64,000 nucleotides of DNA from Lentisphaera araneosa HTCC2155 (GCF_000170755.1 NZ_ABCK01000021.1:1-64000), one strand, 5' to 3'; positions 1 through 7,955 are shown, numbered from the stretch's first letter. Notes: generated from the sequence alone by a model not told the origin. Numbers and translations: made by a program.

Positions 1-881
1 TCTACTCTAGATAAACTAAGTGATGGAAATAAATAATATTCCTCCCATCCCCCTGACAAACCCAAGCCTTGATCACTCAAGTAAAGTTCCTTCACAAAGA
101 TTAAATGACGCTTTAATTCCAGACATAAACCCTTCGGTAAAAAAACCTCACGTTTCATCTCCCCTTTATCACTCATCACTCTCACCATTGCCTTCCGCAA
201 ATCCACATCCCCAAGCCTAAGTTTATAAACCTCTCCACAACGTAAGCCACAGCCATACATCAACTTCACTAACAGTAAATCCACACCTTCCAAATACTGA
301 AAAAGTTCCCTAATCAACTCCCGACTCATAATACTAGGTAGCACCTTAAGCTTTTTTGCCCGCAAAGTTTGAGGCTTAGAGGCTAAATCCACCTTCAATA
401 CCTTTTCAAAAAAACATCTCAAAGCAGAAATAGCTTGATTCTGACTCGCAATAGACACCCCCTGGTCTGCCACAATCACTTTAATAAAAGTCCTAAAATC
501 ATCAAAATCCCACCCTCTTTCTTTCCCACTCCATAATAAAAACTTTTCTGCCCAAAACATATAGGCTTCTAAAGTCTTAAAAGAATTAGCCGCAGCCCCC
601 ATTTCTTTCTCTAGCTCTTTCAACAAACTCACATATAGCGATTCTTTCTGCCCTTTTCTCCAAAAAATATATTGTCGCACAGCATCTTCTGCTTGACTCA
701 CTTTCCATTCTGCATTTAAACGGCCACTCGCTTTCATGTATGCCTGTATACTGTCTTCCCCCCAATAATCCCGATGACGATCATCACAAAAATCTGCATA
801 ATTCATCACCCAGGCGACATAATGACTGAGCTGTTTTTCACTCACTCCTTGCACTCTTAAAAACTCCTTAAATCCTTTCAC
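1..881 (-). CDS. intI: integron integrase IntI (C-terminus beyond window)
   Basis: Tyrosine recombinase that inserts and excises cassettes at attI and attC. The open frame runs from GTG at 881 off the left edge, giving 293 residues. The core-binding domain is near residues 100-185. The catalytic domain shows LMYGCGLRCGEV with the first catalytic Arg at residue 214, a beta-strand Lys in MSDKGEMKREV, and the IntI-type stretch GGWEEYYLFPS. The HxLR and Tyr motifs lie outside the window. The gene is divergent from a cassette array starting at 1421, as expected for intI. In typical IntI the first Arg is near residue 135-146, so there is an N-terminal extension of about 70-80 residues that itself looks SAM-like. 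The start is the only GTG/ATG downstream of an in-frame stop (TGA about 20 bases upstream) that keeps the first helix. Confidence 0.88.
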   Translation of the reverse strand, partial: MKGFKEFLRVQGVSEKQLSHYVAWVMNYADFCDDRHRDYWGEDSIQAYMKASGRLNAEWKVSQAEDAVRQYIFWRKGQKESLYVSLLKELEKEMGAAANSFKTLEAYMFWAEKFLLWSGKERGWDFDDFRTFIKVIVADQGVSIASQNQAISALRCFFEKVLKVDLASKPQTLRAKKLKVLPSIMSRELIRELFQYLEGVDLLLVKLMYGCGLRCGEVYKLRLGDVDLRKAMVRVMSDKGEMKREVFLPKGLCLELKRHLIFVKELYLSDQGLGLSGGWEEYYLFPSLSLSRV

Positions 882-905
882 TTTTCCACACTTCCTATTT
901 CATCG

Positions 906-939
906 AGGGTAATTAATGGACATGTCCATTAATTACCCT
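906..939. promoter_or_regulatory. 34-base perfect palindrome upstream of intI
   Basis: The half AGGGTAATTAATGGACA is followed by its exact reverse complement, centred on GGACATGTCC. It ends about 25 bases upstream of the intI start codon, a position suited to an operator over the intI promoter or 5' leader. It could instead be an accessory IntI binding site of attI. Confidence 0.55.
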
Positions 940-1049
940 AATCCTCATTTTTGAGTTCAAAACTCAGTAAAACTTAGAAGATCAAAGCTTCAAAAACAAA
1001 CTTTCCTTAACAAAAGAGTAATTTCTGGACATACCCTCTCCTATTTTTC

Positions 1050-1083
1050 AGGGTAATTAATGGACATGTCCATTAATTACCCT
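1050..1083. promoter_or_regulatory. second identical 34-base palindrome
   Basis: It is base-for-base identical to the palindrome at 906-939, 144 bases further from intI. Identity over 34 bases in otherwise diverged sequence suggests a maintained protein-binding site. Confidence 0.55.
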
Positions 1084-1387
1084 AAACCTGTTAGGAAACA
1101 GTGATTTCAGCTTTCAATCAGCATTTTTACACTTGTAAAAAACACAGCAAAATACTATCCTAAAACATAATGAAACTGGAGAGGAGTTTTTATACACATA
1201 CTGACCATAGCCCCTTTTTACATTGGTGCCCTCAGCACTTTTGATGCGGAGCCTGTCTCGTCCAGACAACAATAACAAGCAAAAAAGTAAACCTTACCAC
1301 CACACTCAAAAACAAAAAATTAGCACTGTCCAGAAATCACCCAAATTTCGAAAAAAAAGCCAAATCAGCCCAAACTCCCAAAAAAAA

Positions 1388-1416
1388 GGTAATTTCCGGA
1401 CATGTCCACTAATAAC
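1388..1416. promoter_or_regulatory. partial palindrome copy at attI
   Basis: GGTAATTTCCGGACATGTCC followed by ACTAATAAC repeats the core of the two perfect palindromes and ends 4 bases before the recombination point at 1420. It may form part of attI. Confidence 0.45.
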
Positions 1417-1436
1417 AATGTTCGGTAATAATAAAA

Positions 1437-1775
1437 ATGAAATCACTACTCATAATAATCTCTTTACTTACCACATCCTGTTCTTCTCAAAAATGTACGA
1501 AACCTCAGACTGAATTGAAAATGGCAAGAATACTTATTGAACAAAAAAAATATAAAGAAAGTTGTGCCATATTAGAAAAAATATTAACTAAAGATCCAAC
1601 TAATGTTGAAGTATCAAAGCAATTATATTTAGTGTATACACAGATAAATGGTAACTCAACAAAACAAGAAAATATCAAAGATATAAATTTTGATTGGAAT
1701 AACCCTAATATAGACATTGGTATAAATGTTAGACGAAATGAATTTAATGAACTACTACCTAGTGAAATGAACTAA
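1437..1775 (+). CDS. cassette 1: small TPR-like lipoprotein
   Basis: 112 residues. The N-terminus MKSLLIIISLLTTSC is a lipoprotein signal with lipobox LTTSC. Residues about 28-65 (ARILIEQKKYKESCAILEK then KDPTNVEV) read as one tetratricopeptide repeat, a protein-protein interaction motif. The ATG is 16 bases into the cassette, the usual spacing in this array. It is the most recently placed position (next to attI), so it should be the best expressed from a Pc promoter if one exists. Specific role unknown. Confidence 0.8.
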   Translation: MKSLLIIISLLTTSCSSQKCTKPQTELKMARILIEQKKYKESCAILEKILTKDPTNVEVSKQLYLVYTQINGNSTKQENIKDINFDWNNPNIDIGINVRRNEFNELLPSEMN

Positions 1776-1778
1776 AAA

Positions 1779-1844
1779 ACCGAACCAACAAATCGAAGGA
1801 AGATTTTCGTTTCACTCAAATCTCCCTCATTTAAATCGTTCGAT
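1779..1844 (+). repeat. attC 1
   Basis: Class a; R'' ACCGAAC, R' GTTCGAT. Confidence 0.9.
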
Positions 1845-1879
1845 AAGAAATAAAAAACAATCATATATAGTGAATCACA

Positions 1880-2518
1880 ATGAACTCTGAAATTAACTTA
1901 TACTGGAATGAACGTCCTAAATGGAAAATGCTTGGAACAGATAGTGAACCGTATAAATACGAAGAAATATATTTATATGTTTTCAATGGCATCCAATTAC
2001 CGACTTCTCCCATAGCTTTTATTTCACTCATAAACCCATACTACCTGGGTATATCAGATGATGACAGTGAATGGTTCTGTCAAAGTTTTGATGAAATACA
2101 TCATGCTGTAAAAACAACTAATAATACTGAAATTCATCGTATATGTACTACTGTGAGAAATGCTATACTGGCTAAAAAAGAAGACTTATTAAACGGTGAA
2201 TTTAAGGAACGTTTCGAAGGTTCTATTAAAGAAGGTAACGCATTCGAAGGTATACATAAAATTGGTCTTGAAGCCATATTAAAATTTCTAAATGTATTAA
2301 TTGAAGAGTCTGCTAAAAGACCAAATGACGACAGCTATTGGTATCTAGTTTATATTCTTGATGGTAAAGATCCTGACATATCTCTGCTTGAAGAGTACGG
2401 AAAATTTAATCAAGTAGTGAATCAACGAATATTAGATGAGTATTGTGAAGGAGAAACATACGAAGTTAAATGGAAGGGACTTTGGGATGATGATAATGAT
2501 GAATGGGAAGATGAATAA
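1880..2518 (+). CDS. cassette 2: hypothetical protein, duplicated as cassette 24
   Basis: 212 residues, soluble, with an acidic tail (WDDDNDEWEDE). No signal peptide and no family that I recognise. The complete cassette, including 40 bases of leader and the attC body, recurs at 11360-12105 with an identical protein. The leader before the ATG is longer than in most cassettes and has no clear Shine-Dalgarno sequence. Confidence 0.8.
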   Translation: MNSEINLYWNERPKWKMLGTDSEPYKYEEIYLYVFNGIQLPTSPIAFISLINPYYLGISDDDSEWFCQSFDEIHHAVKTTNNTEIHRICTTVRNAILAKKEDLLNGEFKERFEGSIKEGNAFEGIHKIGLEAILKFLNVLIEESAKRPNDDSYWYLVYILDGKDPDISLLEEYGKFNQVVNQRILDEYCEGETYEVKWKGLWDDDNDEWEDE

Positions 2519-2524
2519 GGAAAT

Positions 2525-2590
2525 ATCGAACCAGGAGCTGCAGAGGAATTTCTTCGCTTCGCTCGAAATCCCTAATCTCGGTCGTTAGTC
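2525..2590 (+). repeat. attC 2
   Basis: Class d; R'' ATCGAAC, R' GTTAGTC. Confidence 0.9.
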
Positions 2591-2601
2591 GGTAATAAGA
2601 A

Positions 2602-3069
2602 ATGATTAGATTAGAAATAAAACCACATATTGGAATAGGACCTATTCTCTTAGGATCTACAAAAGAAGAAGCACGTACTGCATTATCACAAATTGGATTT
2701 GAATTAGAACACTCCATAGACGTAATGGATTATTTCTGTAATTCTGGTATTCAAATAGAATATTCAAAAACAGGAATTGTAGAATTTATAGGTACATCAT
2801 GTGAACCTAATCACTTCACAGTCATTTATAATGATGTAAACGTTTTTAACACAAAAGCAACTGAATTATTCGAATTAATCAACCAAAACGAATCAGAATT
2901 AAAACCTTATAATGATTATGAATTTATGTTCCCTGATCAAATAATTACTTTATGGGATGCTCAAGAACAATATGATAGATACGAAAATGAATCAAGAGTT
3001 ATTTGGGCACAAGTAGGACTTGGAAATGAATCATATAAAAAAGAAGTTGAAGAAATAATAAACGACTAA
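2602..3069 (+). CDS. cassette 3: hypothetical protein
   Basis: 155 residues, cytosolic, acidic. The opening (HIGIGPILLGSTKEEARTAL) resembles the short glycine-rich start seen in many small uncharacterised proteins of the type 'iGpi.LG.t.eEv', but I cannot name a family. The ATG is 17 bases into the cassette. The stop overlaps the R'' box. Confidence 0.75.
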   Translation: MIRLEIKPHIGIGPILLGSTKEEARTALSQIGFELEHSIDVMDYFCNSGIQIEYSKTGIVEFIGTSCEPNHFTVIYNDVNVFNTKATELFELINQNESELKPYNDYEFMFPDQIITLWDAQEQYDRYENESRVIWAQVGLGNESYKKEVEEIIND

Positions 3070-3181
3070 CCAACGAATCGAGCTGATACCTATGTATGTC
3101 ATGCAACATGTTACGGTATCATCTCTTGACGTGAAACATGTTTCACGCCAAACAGGTACCAGCTCATTCTGGATGTTCTAC
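3064..3181 (+). repeat. attC 3, long form
   Basis: Class g, 118 bases; R'' GACTAAC, R' GTTCTAC. The extra arm contains the inverted repeat GTGAAACATGTTTCAC. Confidence 0.85.
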
Positions 3182-3200
3182 TAATCAAAATAACAAAATC

Positions 3201-3614
3201 ATGAAACACATAATCATCACACTATTCTTTATATTCTCACACATAGCTAGCTCAAATGAAACTTTAATTGATGCAAGAGATATAACTCTTTATCAGACTT
3301 ACATAAAAGTAATCGATAAAGAAACTAAGCAACCCATTAAAATAAGTGTGATAAGGCATCAGTTAAAAATCTCTAATTATCTAAAAAAAGATAACTCTAT
3401 AGATTCCGAAAAAAGCATCATGGAATTAACTAATGAAAAGTTTAAAATCACATGGATTGATTTAAAAAATCAGAAAGCCAAAATCATGATACAATCAGAA
3501 GGTTATAAAAGTGTTCAAATCCCAGATAATTATATTATGAAAATAAATGGTGAACGAATACTAGGTGGATTTTATAAACCTAAAATAATCGAAATGGAAA
3601 AACTGAAAAAGTAG
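3201..3614 (+). CDS. cassette 4: small secreted protein
   Basis: 137 residues from the ATG at 3201. An upstream in-frame ATG at 3138 lies inside attC 3 and is not credible. The N-terminus MKHIIITLFFIFSHIASS is a classical signal peptide. The mature part is basic and predicted beta-rich (IKVIDKETKQPIKISVI resembles a carboxypeptidase-regulatory-like start), but no family is certain. The stop overlaps the R'' box. Confidence 0.75.
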   Translation: MKHIIITLFFIFSHIASSNETLIDARDITLYQTYIKVIDKETKQPIKISVIRHQLKISNYLKKDNSIDSEKSIMELTNEKFKITWIDLKNQKAKIMIQSEGYKSVQIPDNYIMKINGERILGGFYKPKIIEMEKLKK

Positions 3615-3691
3615 AACCAAAAAATCGAACTGATATTTTCGTTTTAAATCAAATTTTAAATAGAAAATACAGCTCATTTAGGTCGTTAGAG
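3611..3691 (+). repeat. attC 4
   Basis: Class e; R'' GTAGAAC, R' GTTAGAG. Confidence 0.9.
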
Positions 3692-3707
3692 CAGAATTAA
3701 TATAAAT

Positions 3708-4175
3708 ATGAAAACAGTAATTATCACAATCTTATCAGTTCTTTTTACTAGTTGTAGCACTCACGAAATGAAGATGAAAAGCTCTTCAATGGAGCCGACA
3801 ATTACGAAAGGGTCTATAGTCACTCTTACAAAAAATTATAATGAAGTAAATAGATTTGACATCATGGTGTTTAACCCTGACCAATTCCCTGAAAATTACT
3901 TTATTTTCAGAGTAATAGGACTTCCTGGAGAACATATAAAATTAGAAGGTGAATCAGTTTATATAAATGGTAAAAACTTAGATATTCCTAACGATCTAAA
4001 ATATGTTGAATTAGAAGCAAAATTTAATAATATCACACTGAAAGAAAATGAATTCTATTTAATGGGAGATAATACAACTAATAGTAATGATTCACGATTT
4101 TTAGGCCCTATAAGAACAAATCAATTTGTATCTAAACTAAAGAAATCAAAAGCTCTAACCATTAGATCCACCTGA
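3708..4175 (+). CDS. cassette 5: signal peptidase I (S26)-like lipoprotein, catalytic Lys not found
   Basis: 155 residues. The S26 boxes are visible: SSSMEPTITKG near residues 25-35 (nucleophile Ser), NRFDIMVFNP, FRVIGLPGEHI, and MGDNTTNSNDSRFLGPI. In active bacterial enzymes the third box reads KRxIGLPGD with a catalytic Lys; here the aligned residue is Phe (IFRVIG) and no Lys is adjacent. The N-terminus MKTVIITILSVLFTSCSTHE is a lipoprotein signal (lipobox FTSC) instead of the usual membrane anchor. It is shorter than typical LepB. It may be inactive, may use another base, or may be a divergent processing enzyme. The reading frame ends inside attC 5. Confidence 0.8.
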   Translation: MKTVIITILSVLFTSCSTHEMKMKSSSMEPTITKGSIVTLTKNYNEVNRFDIMVFNPDQFPENYFIFRVIGLPGEHIKLEGESVYINGKNLDIPNDLKYVELEAKFNNITLKENEFYLMGDNTTNSNDSRFLGPIRTNQFVSKLKKSKALTIRST

Positions 4176-4216
4176 TACTCTCGTACCTCGAGCACAGGTG
4201 ATCTAGGACGTTCTGT
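4153..4216 (+). repeat. attC 5
   Basis: Unusual body (ATTAGATCCACCTGATACTC, short arm) related to class f; R'' CTCTAAC, R' GTTCTGT. Confidence 0.87.
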
Positions 4217-4227
4217 AGTAATAAAAA

Positions 4228-4596
4228 ATGAAATTCAAAGCAATTGACATAACATTCAGTGAAGATATCACCGATGATATCGTTCAATTATACATATCAT
4301 CACAATATGAAGTACAAGGTGATCTTGAGTATAACTATCCATATATAAACCTTAGTAGGAACTACGAATTCCCAAACTCACCAGCTACTATTCAATGGTA
4401 TGACTCAAATGACAAAGAACATCACGGAAGTAACTCTATTACAGAAATAATAATTTCTAGAGACTGTATTCTTATAAAATTGAATGACGGAGAAATCATT
4501 GAAATCTATATTGACACTTCTTATGAGATATATCTAAAACTCCAAACTTATATTCAAACTATCATTAACGGACATGGAAAATTAATTATAAAATAA
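4228..4596 (+). CDS. cassette 6: hypothetical protein, duplicated as cassette 8
   Basis: 122 residues, soluble, predicted beta-rich, no recognised family. The protein is identical to that of cassette 8 (4904-5272); I see one silent base change in the coding start and one in the leader. The ATG follows the A-rich leader GTAATAAAAA with no Shine-Dalgarno sequence. Confidence 0.78.
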   Translation: MKFKAIDITFSEDITDDIVQLYISSQYEVQGDLEYNYPYINLSRNYEFPNSPATIQWYDSNDKEHHGSNSITEIIISRDCILIKLNDGEIIEIYIDTSYEIYLKLQTYIQTIINGHGKLIIK

Positions 4597-4598
4597 AC

Positions 4599-4662
4599 AC
4601 AGAACCAAGGGTCGCAGTGAATACCCTCGTTCCTCGAGTATCACTAAACCCAGACGTTCTGT
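4599..4662 (+). repeat. attC 6
   Basis: Class f; R'' ACAGAAC, R' GTTCTGT. Confidence 0.9.
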
Positions 4663-4886
4663 AGAATAAAGAATAATGAAAGAAACGACGATCCAATAAA
4701 TCGCGGATGCACACATTTAATCTTATCTGAAGCTAGAAATTCTAGAGCAAAAGTTGAATCCTCAATTTAGAATTATGCTAAGTCAGCAATAATCTTATAG
4801 AAATAAAAAATAGAAAATAGAAAATACAGAACCAAAAGCTGGAAGGAAGATTTTCGCTAAGGCTCAAATCTCCCTCAGCTTAGACG
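4657..4886 (+). other. cassette 7: non-coding, family C copy 1
   Basis: No ORF above 10 codons. It repeats as cassette 21 (10155-10384) almost exactly. It has a 7-codon mini-frame (MKETTIQ) at the usual gene start position, then CGAT/ATCG arms and GCGGATGCACACATT, shared with family B. The tail AAGTCAGCAATAATCTTATAG is shared with family F. Confidence 0.75.
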
Positions 4887-4892
4887 TTCTGT
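4826..4892 (+). repeat. attC 7
   Basis: Class b; R'' ACAGAAC, R' GTTCTGT. Confidence 0.9.
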
Positions 4893-4903
4893 GGTAATAA
4901 AAA

Positions 4904-5272
4904 ATGAAATTCAAAGCAATAGACATAACATTCAGTGAAGATATCACCGATGATATCGTTCAATTATACATATCATCACAATATGAAGTACAAGGTGATC
5001 TTGAGTATAACTATCCATATATAAACCTTAGTAGGAACTACGAATTCCCAAACTCACCAGCTACTATTCAATGGTATGACTCAAATGACAAAGAACATCA
5101 CGGAAGTAACTCTATTACAGAAATAATAATTTCTAGAGACTGTATTCTTATAAAATTGAATGACGGAGAAATCATTGAAATCTATATTGACACTTCTTAT
5201 GAGATATATCTAAAACTCCAAACTTATATTCAAACTATCATTAACGGACATGGAAAATTAATTATAAAATAA
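4904..5272 (+). CDS. cassette 8: copy of cassette 6 hypothetical protein
   Basis: 122 residues, amino acid for amino acid the same as cassette 6. Only cassette 7 separates the two copies, which fits recent excision and reinsertion or tandem duplication. Confidence 0.78.
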   Translation: MKFKAIDITFSEDITDDIVQLYISSQYEVQGDLEYNYPYINLSRNYEFPNSPATIQWYDSNDKEHHGSNSITEIIISRDCILIKLNDGEIIEIYIDTSYEIYLKLQTYIQTIINGHGKLIIK

Positions 5273-5274
5273 AC

Positions 5275-5338
5275 ACAGAACCAAGGGTCGCAGTGAATAC
5301 TCTCGTTCCTCGAGTATCACTAAACCCAGACGTTAGGA
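5275..5338 (+). repeat. attC 8
   Basis: Class f; R'' ACAGAAC, R' GTTAGGA. Differs from attC 6 by ATACTCTCG against ATACCCTCG. Confidence 0.9.
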
Positions 5339-5354
5339 TAGAATAAAAACAATA

Positions 5355-5834
5355 ATGAATAACAAGCTCAAAGAACTAAATCTACCCAATATATTTCAAA
5401 ACATATTGAATGGAAACATACCTGTAGAACTCAATACAGAATGTCAACAACCTACAACTTATGAGTACCTAAAAAAGGAATATCCTGAAGATTGTGATAT
5501 ACATAAATTCCTTATCCCATTATGGGAAACAAATGGAGATTCAATCACAGGCTATCTTGAAAATAAAAAGGTTTTTATAAAACATTATTTTGAAGACCCT
5601 ACTGATAAATACCAAGTTTTAGGAGAAAATTACAATGAGTTTATTTGTGAACTGTTTCTTGGGTATATTTATGCTGGATGGGAAGATGATGAACTAATTG
5701 AAATCAATAAATATGTTGAATTCCCATACTTAGATTATTTCTTAGACGAAATAAATACAAATATTGAACTTGAAGGAAATGAATGGGATGAATTCATTAC
5801 AAAACTGAAATTAAATATAAGAACTAAATCCTAA
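5355..5834 (+). CDS. cassette 9: SMI1/KNR4-like (SUKH) candidate
   Basis: 159 residues, cytosolic, strongly acidic. The segment FLIPLWETNGDSITGYLENK and the later aromatic, acidic helices resemble SUKH proteins, a fold common among bacterial immunity proteins. The similarity is by eye and weak. No toxin gene is adjacent. The stop overlaps R''. Confidence 0.7.
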   Translation: MNNKLKELNLPNIFQNILNGNIPVELNTECQQPTTYEYLKKEYPEDCDIHKFLIPLWETNGDSITGYLENKKVFIKHYFEDPTDKYQVLGENYNEFICELFLGYIYAGWEDDELIEINKYVEFPYLDYFLDEINTNIELEGNEWDEFITKLKLNIRTKS

Positions 5835-5895
5835 CCAAAAACTGGAAGGAAGATCCTCGCTAAGGCTCGGATCTCCCTCAGTTAAGTCGTTAGGT
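5829..5895 (+). repeat. attC 9
   Basis: Class c; R'' TCCTAAC, R' GTTAGGT. Confidence 0.9.
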
Positions 5896-5899
5896 AATA

Positions 5900-6226
5900 A
5901 TGAAAATGAAGAAACTTAAAGAAAATATAATTTTTCTCATCATTCTATTACCCTTTTTTGCTGTAGGTAATCATCCAGTATATGACATCATTTTTATCAC
6001 ATTTCTTATTCTATTATTTCTAACACACTTTATATACAAAAAAATTAAAAAAGATGATAAATCTGAAGCTACAATTGAAGATATTGAATATATGATTACA
6101 CATGTAGAAAATGATCAAGAAATCAGCGAAAAAGAAAAAACTGAATTAATAAATGAGTTAGATAATATCAAAAAAGAAATGGATATTAACTCCCATAATA
6201 AATTAGAAATAAATGAAAATACCTAA
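5900..6226 (+). CDS. cassette 10: small membrane protein with charged tail
   Basis: 108 residues. Two hydrophobic segments (about 9-24 and 29-47) form a hairpin, followed by a charged helical tail rich in Glu and Lys that probably lies in the cytosol. A second ATG at 5906 is equally possible as start. Family unknown. Confidence 0.72.
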   Translation: MKMKKLKENIIFLIILLPFFAVGNHPVYDIIFITFLILLFLTHFIYKKIKKDDKSEATIEDIEYMITHVENDQEISEKEKTELINELDNIKKEMDINSHNKLEINENT

Positions 6227-6302
6227 CAAGAAACTGGAGTTGATACTTTCGTTGTGAGTCACAATTTAGATAGAAAGTACGAACTCAGTTTAGACGTTCT
6301 GT
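6221..6302 (+). repeat. attC 10
   Basis: Class e variant (GTACGAACTCAGTTTAGACGTT arm, split by GTTGTGAGTCAC); R'' ACCTAAC, R' GTTCTGT. Confidence 0.88.
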
Positions 6303-6313
6303 GATAATAAATA

Positions 6314-6577
6314 ATGAAAAAAATTAACAATAAAAATTCATTCCTCCTGTACATAATTATTACAGGTTTTGGAGCATACGTATACACTCCTTTTCCCTTC
6401 TCAATGATAACTCATTTAATTGCGATCATCGCATTTTTTCTTATCTCAAGAAAAACAAAAAATAATGCAATTGTAAACATGAATGTATTTATGTATTTAG
6501 CGTTTATTGCATCTATTTTATTAATGTACTTTTTACTGGATTGGAACAAACTACAAGGTACCCCAATCCTCAGATAA
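6314..6577 (+). CDS. cassette 11: small integral membrane protein
   Basis: 87 residues, almost entirely hydrophobic with about three membrane segments (12-30, 33-45, 57-76). Family unknown. About 30 bases separate the stop from attC 11. Confidence 0.68.
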   Translation: MKKINNKNSFLLYIIITGFGAYVYTPFPFSMITHLIAIIAFFLISRKTKNNAIVNMNVFMYLAFIASILLMYFLLDWNKLQGTPILR

Positions 6578-6607
6578 AACTTATTATGAAACAATGGAAA
6601 GAAACAC

Positions 6608-6673
6608 ACAGAACCAGCAAATCGAAGGAAGATTTTCGTTTCACTCAAATCTCCCTCATTTAAATCGTTAGGC
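6608..6673 (+). repeat. attC 11
   Basis: Class a; R'' ACAGAAC, R' GTTAGGC. Confidence 0.9.
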
Positions 6674-6687
6674 AACAATAAACAATT

Positions 6688-7584
6688 ATGAAATTCAACA
6701 AAAAAGACACTAATGAAGCCCAAAGAATCTTAGACATTTATAATGAAGATTTTGAAGAAGATGGTGAAAAACTATTAGCAGAAATAATGCTATTACAGAA
6801 ATTCTGTATTAACTCTGAACCAGATAAACAGATTAATTTTATAGTTAGTGCGTTAGGACATTTAAGTAAATACTTTTTTGATAAAGGGATATTTACAAGA
6901 GTTCTAAACGAAAATTTACCTTTCATGATAAAAGCAATTTCAACTAGTACAAGATTATCTTATACAGCAGATATACTTGCAGATCCAAGTTATTCTGGAG
7001 GTTATGATTGTTTACATGTTTTTAACATGTTTAAAGCTCTCTCTATAAATGAAACAAATGTAATAAATGCATATTTGCAAAACACAAAGCCACCTTTTAA
7101 AAATGGTCATCAATCAACGGTACTACTGTGTAATGGCCTTTATGCAATTTTAGGAAAACACCCTGCACCTGATGTAATTATACAAAAACTTAAATCTAGA
7201 AAAGAATCCTCATTTTTCAGGGCTATGTATGATTGTATGTATTCATTATTAGAAAAAAATGATGAAGTATTTTTCAGAGGGTATGAAGGGTTAATCAAAG
7301 GTAACAAAAGACAAAGTTCTCATTCAAGTCTTGAAAAAATGATTTGCTTAACAGCTCATGCTTTTAAGAATTTATATGAAAGATTAAATGGAGAGAGTGA
7401 AAAATTTAATAATTACTCAAAACTTCCATTTGATGAAGAATTAAATCTCCACTTAAAAACTGTAAAAAAACATGAATCATTTGATTTATCATACGAAAGT
7501 GAAGTTATAAATAACTGGATTAATACATTACCCACTTCTATTAATCATACAGATCTAATGACAGAAATATATAACAGAGCCTAA
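6688..7584 (+). CDS. cassette 12: hypothetical helical protein
   Basis: 298 residues, among the larger cassette products. Soluble and mostly helical by composition, no signal peptide, no motif that I recognise. It fills the cassette to the R'' box. The ATG is 20 bases from the cassette start. Confidence 0.78.
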   Translation: MKFNKKDTNEAQRILDIYNEDFEEDGEKLLAEIMLLQKFCINSEPDKQINFIVSALGHLSKYFFDKGIFTRVLNENLPFMIKAISTSTRLSYTADILADPSYSGGYDCLHVFNMFKALSINETNVINAYLQNTKPPFKNGHQSTVLLCNGLYAILGKHPAPDVIIQKLKSRKESSFFRAMYDCMYSLLEKNDEVFFRGYEGLIKGNKRQSSHSSLEKMICLTAHAFKNLYERLNGESEKFNNYSKLPFDEELNLHLKTVKKHESFDLSYESEVINNWINTLPTSINHTDLMTEIYNRA

Positions 7585-7645
7585 CCAAAAGCCGGAAGGA
7601 AGATTTTCGCTAAGGCTCAAATCTCCCTCAGCTTAGACGTTATGC
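7579..7645 (+). repeat. attC 12
   Basis: Class b; R'' GCCTAAC, R' GTTATGC. Confidence 0.9.
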
Positions 7646-7656
7646 AGGAATAATTT

Positions 7657-7836
7657 ATGAGTAGAAGTTATCATCAAACACATAAAAGTGTTTTAGGCGG
7701 AAAGTCTATAAATCAAATAAATGAAATGATCACAAATGATGATCCAGATCTAAATCAACTCGTAGAAAAAAGTCAAATAAAAAAAGACATAAAACGTAAA
7801 CGAAAAGCTAATAGAAAGCAGAACTTTGATCAGTAA
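7657..7836 (+). CDS. cassette 13: 59-residue basic protein
   Basis: ATG at 7657 in the normal cassette start position and stop TAA at 7834. The product begins MSRSYHQTHKSVLGGKSINQ and ends in a strongly basic segment (KKDIKRKRKANRKQN) that could bind nucleic acid. No other frame in this cassette is open. Function unknown. Confidence 0.6.
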   Translation: MSRSYHQTHKSVLGGKSINQINEMITNDDPDLNQLVEKSQIKKDIKRKRKANRKQNFDQ

Positions 7837-7888
7837 TCTTATCAAGAAATATGATCAAATATTATGCAGAAAATTTAATGGGAATAAT

Positions 7889-7955
7889 GCATAACCAAAA
7901 ACTGGAAGGAAGATCCTCGCTAAGGCTCGGATCTCCCTCAGTTAAGTCGTTAGAT
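7889..7955 (+). repeat. attC 13
   Basis: Class c; R'' GCATAAC, R' GTTAGAT. Confidence 0.9.

Larger units (their letters stand above)
882..1420. other. integron leader with attI recombination point
   Basis: No convincing gene lies between intI and the first cassette. The recombination point is G1420|TTCGGT, because the first attC begins with the matching R'' box ACCGAAC at 1779. The segment carries two perfect 34-base palindromes and at least three related partial copies (1014-1030, 1324-1342 in inverse orientation, 1388-1416). The last partial copy is immediately left of the insertion point. The intI promoter and the cassette promoter Pc should both lie here, but I cannot point to their -35/-10 boxes with confidence. 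Confidence 0.75.

Noticed and set aside
20-220. Plus-strand frame of 66 codons at the left edge
   Set aside because: It is antisense to the intI catalytic domain, which has clear family motifs.
906-1083. Palindromes as a classical LexA box
   Set aside because: The sequence fits neither the enterobacterial CTG-N10-CAG nor the Gram-positive GAAC-N4-GTTC pattern, so SOS control is left as a hypothesis only.
1223-1513. 96-codon frame across the leader and start of cassette 1
   Set aside because: It crosses the recombination point, has low-complexity Lys/Ser/Gln content and overlaps the lipoprotein gene of cassette 1 in another frame.
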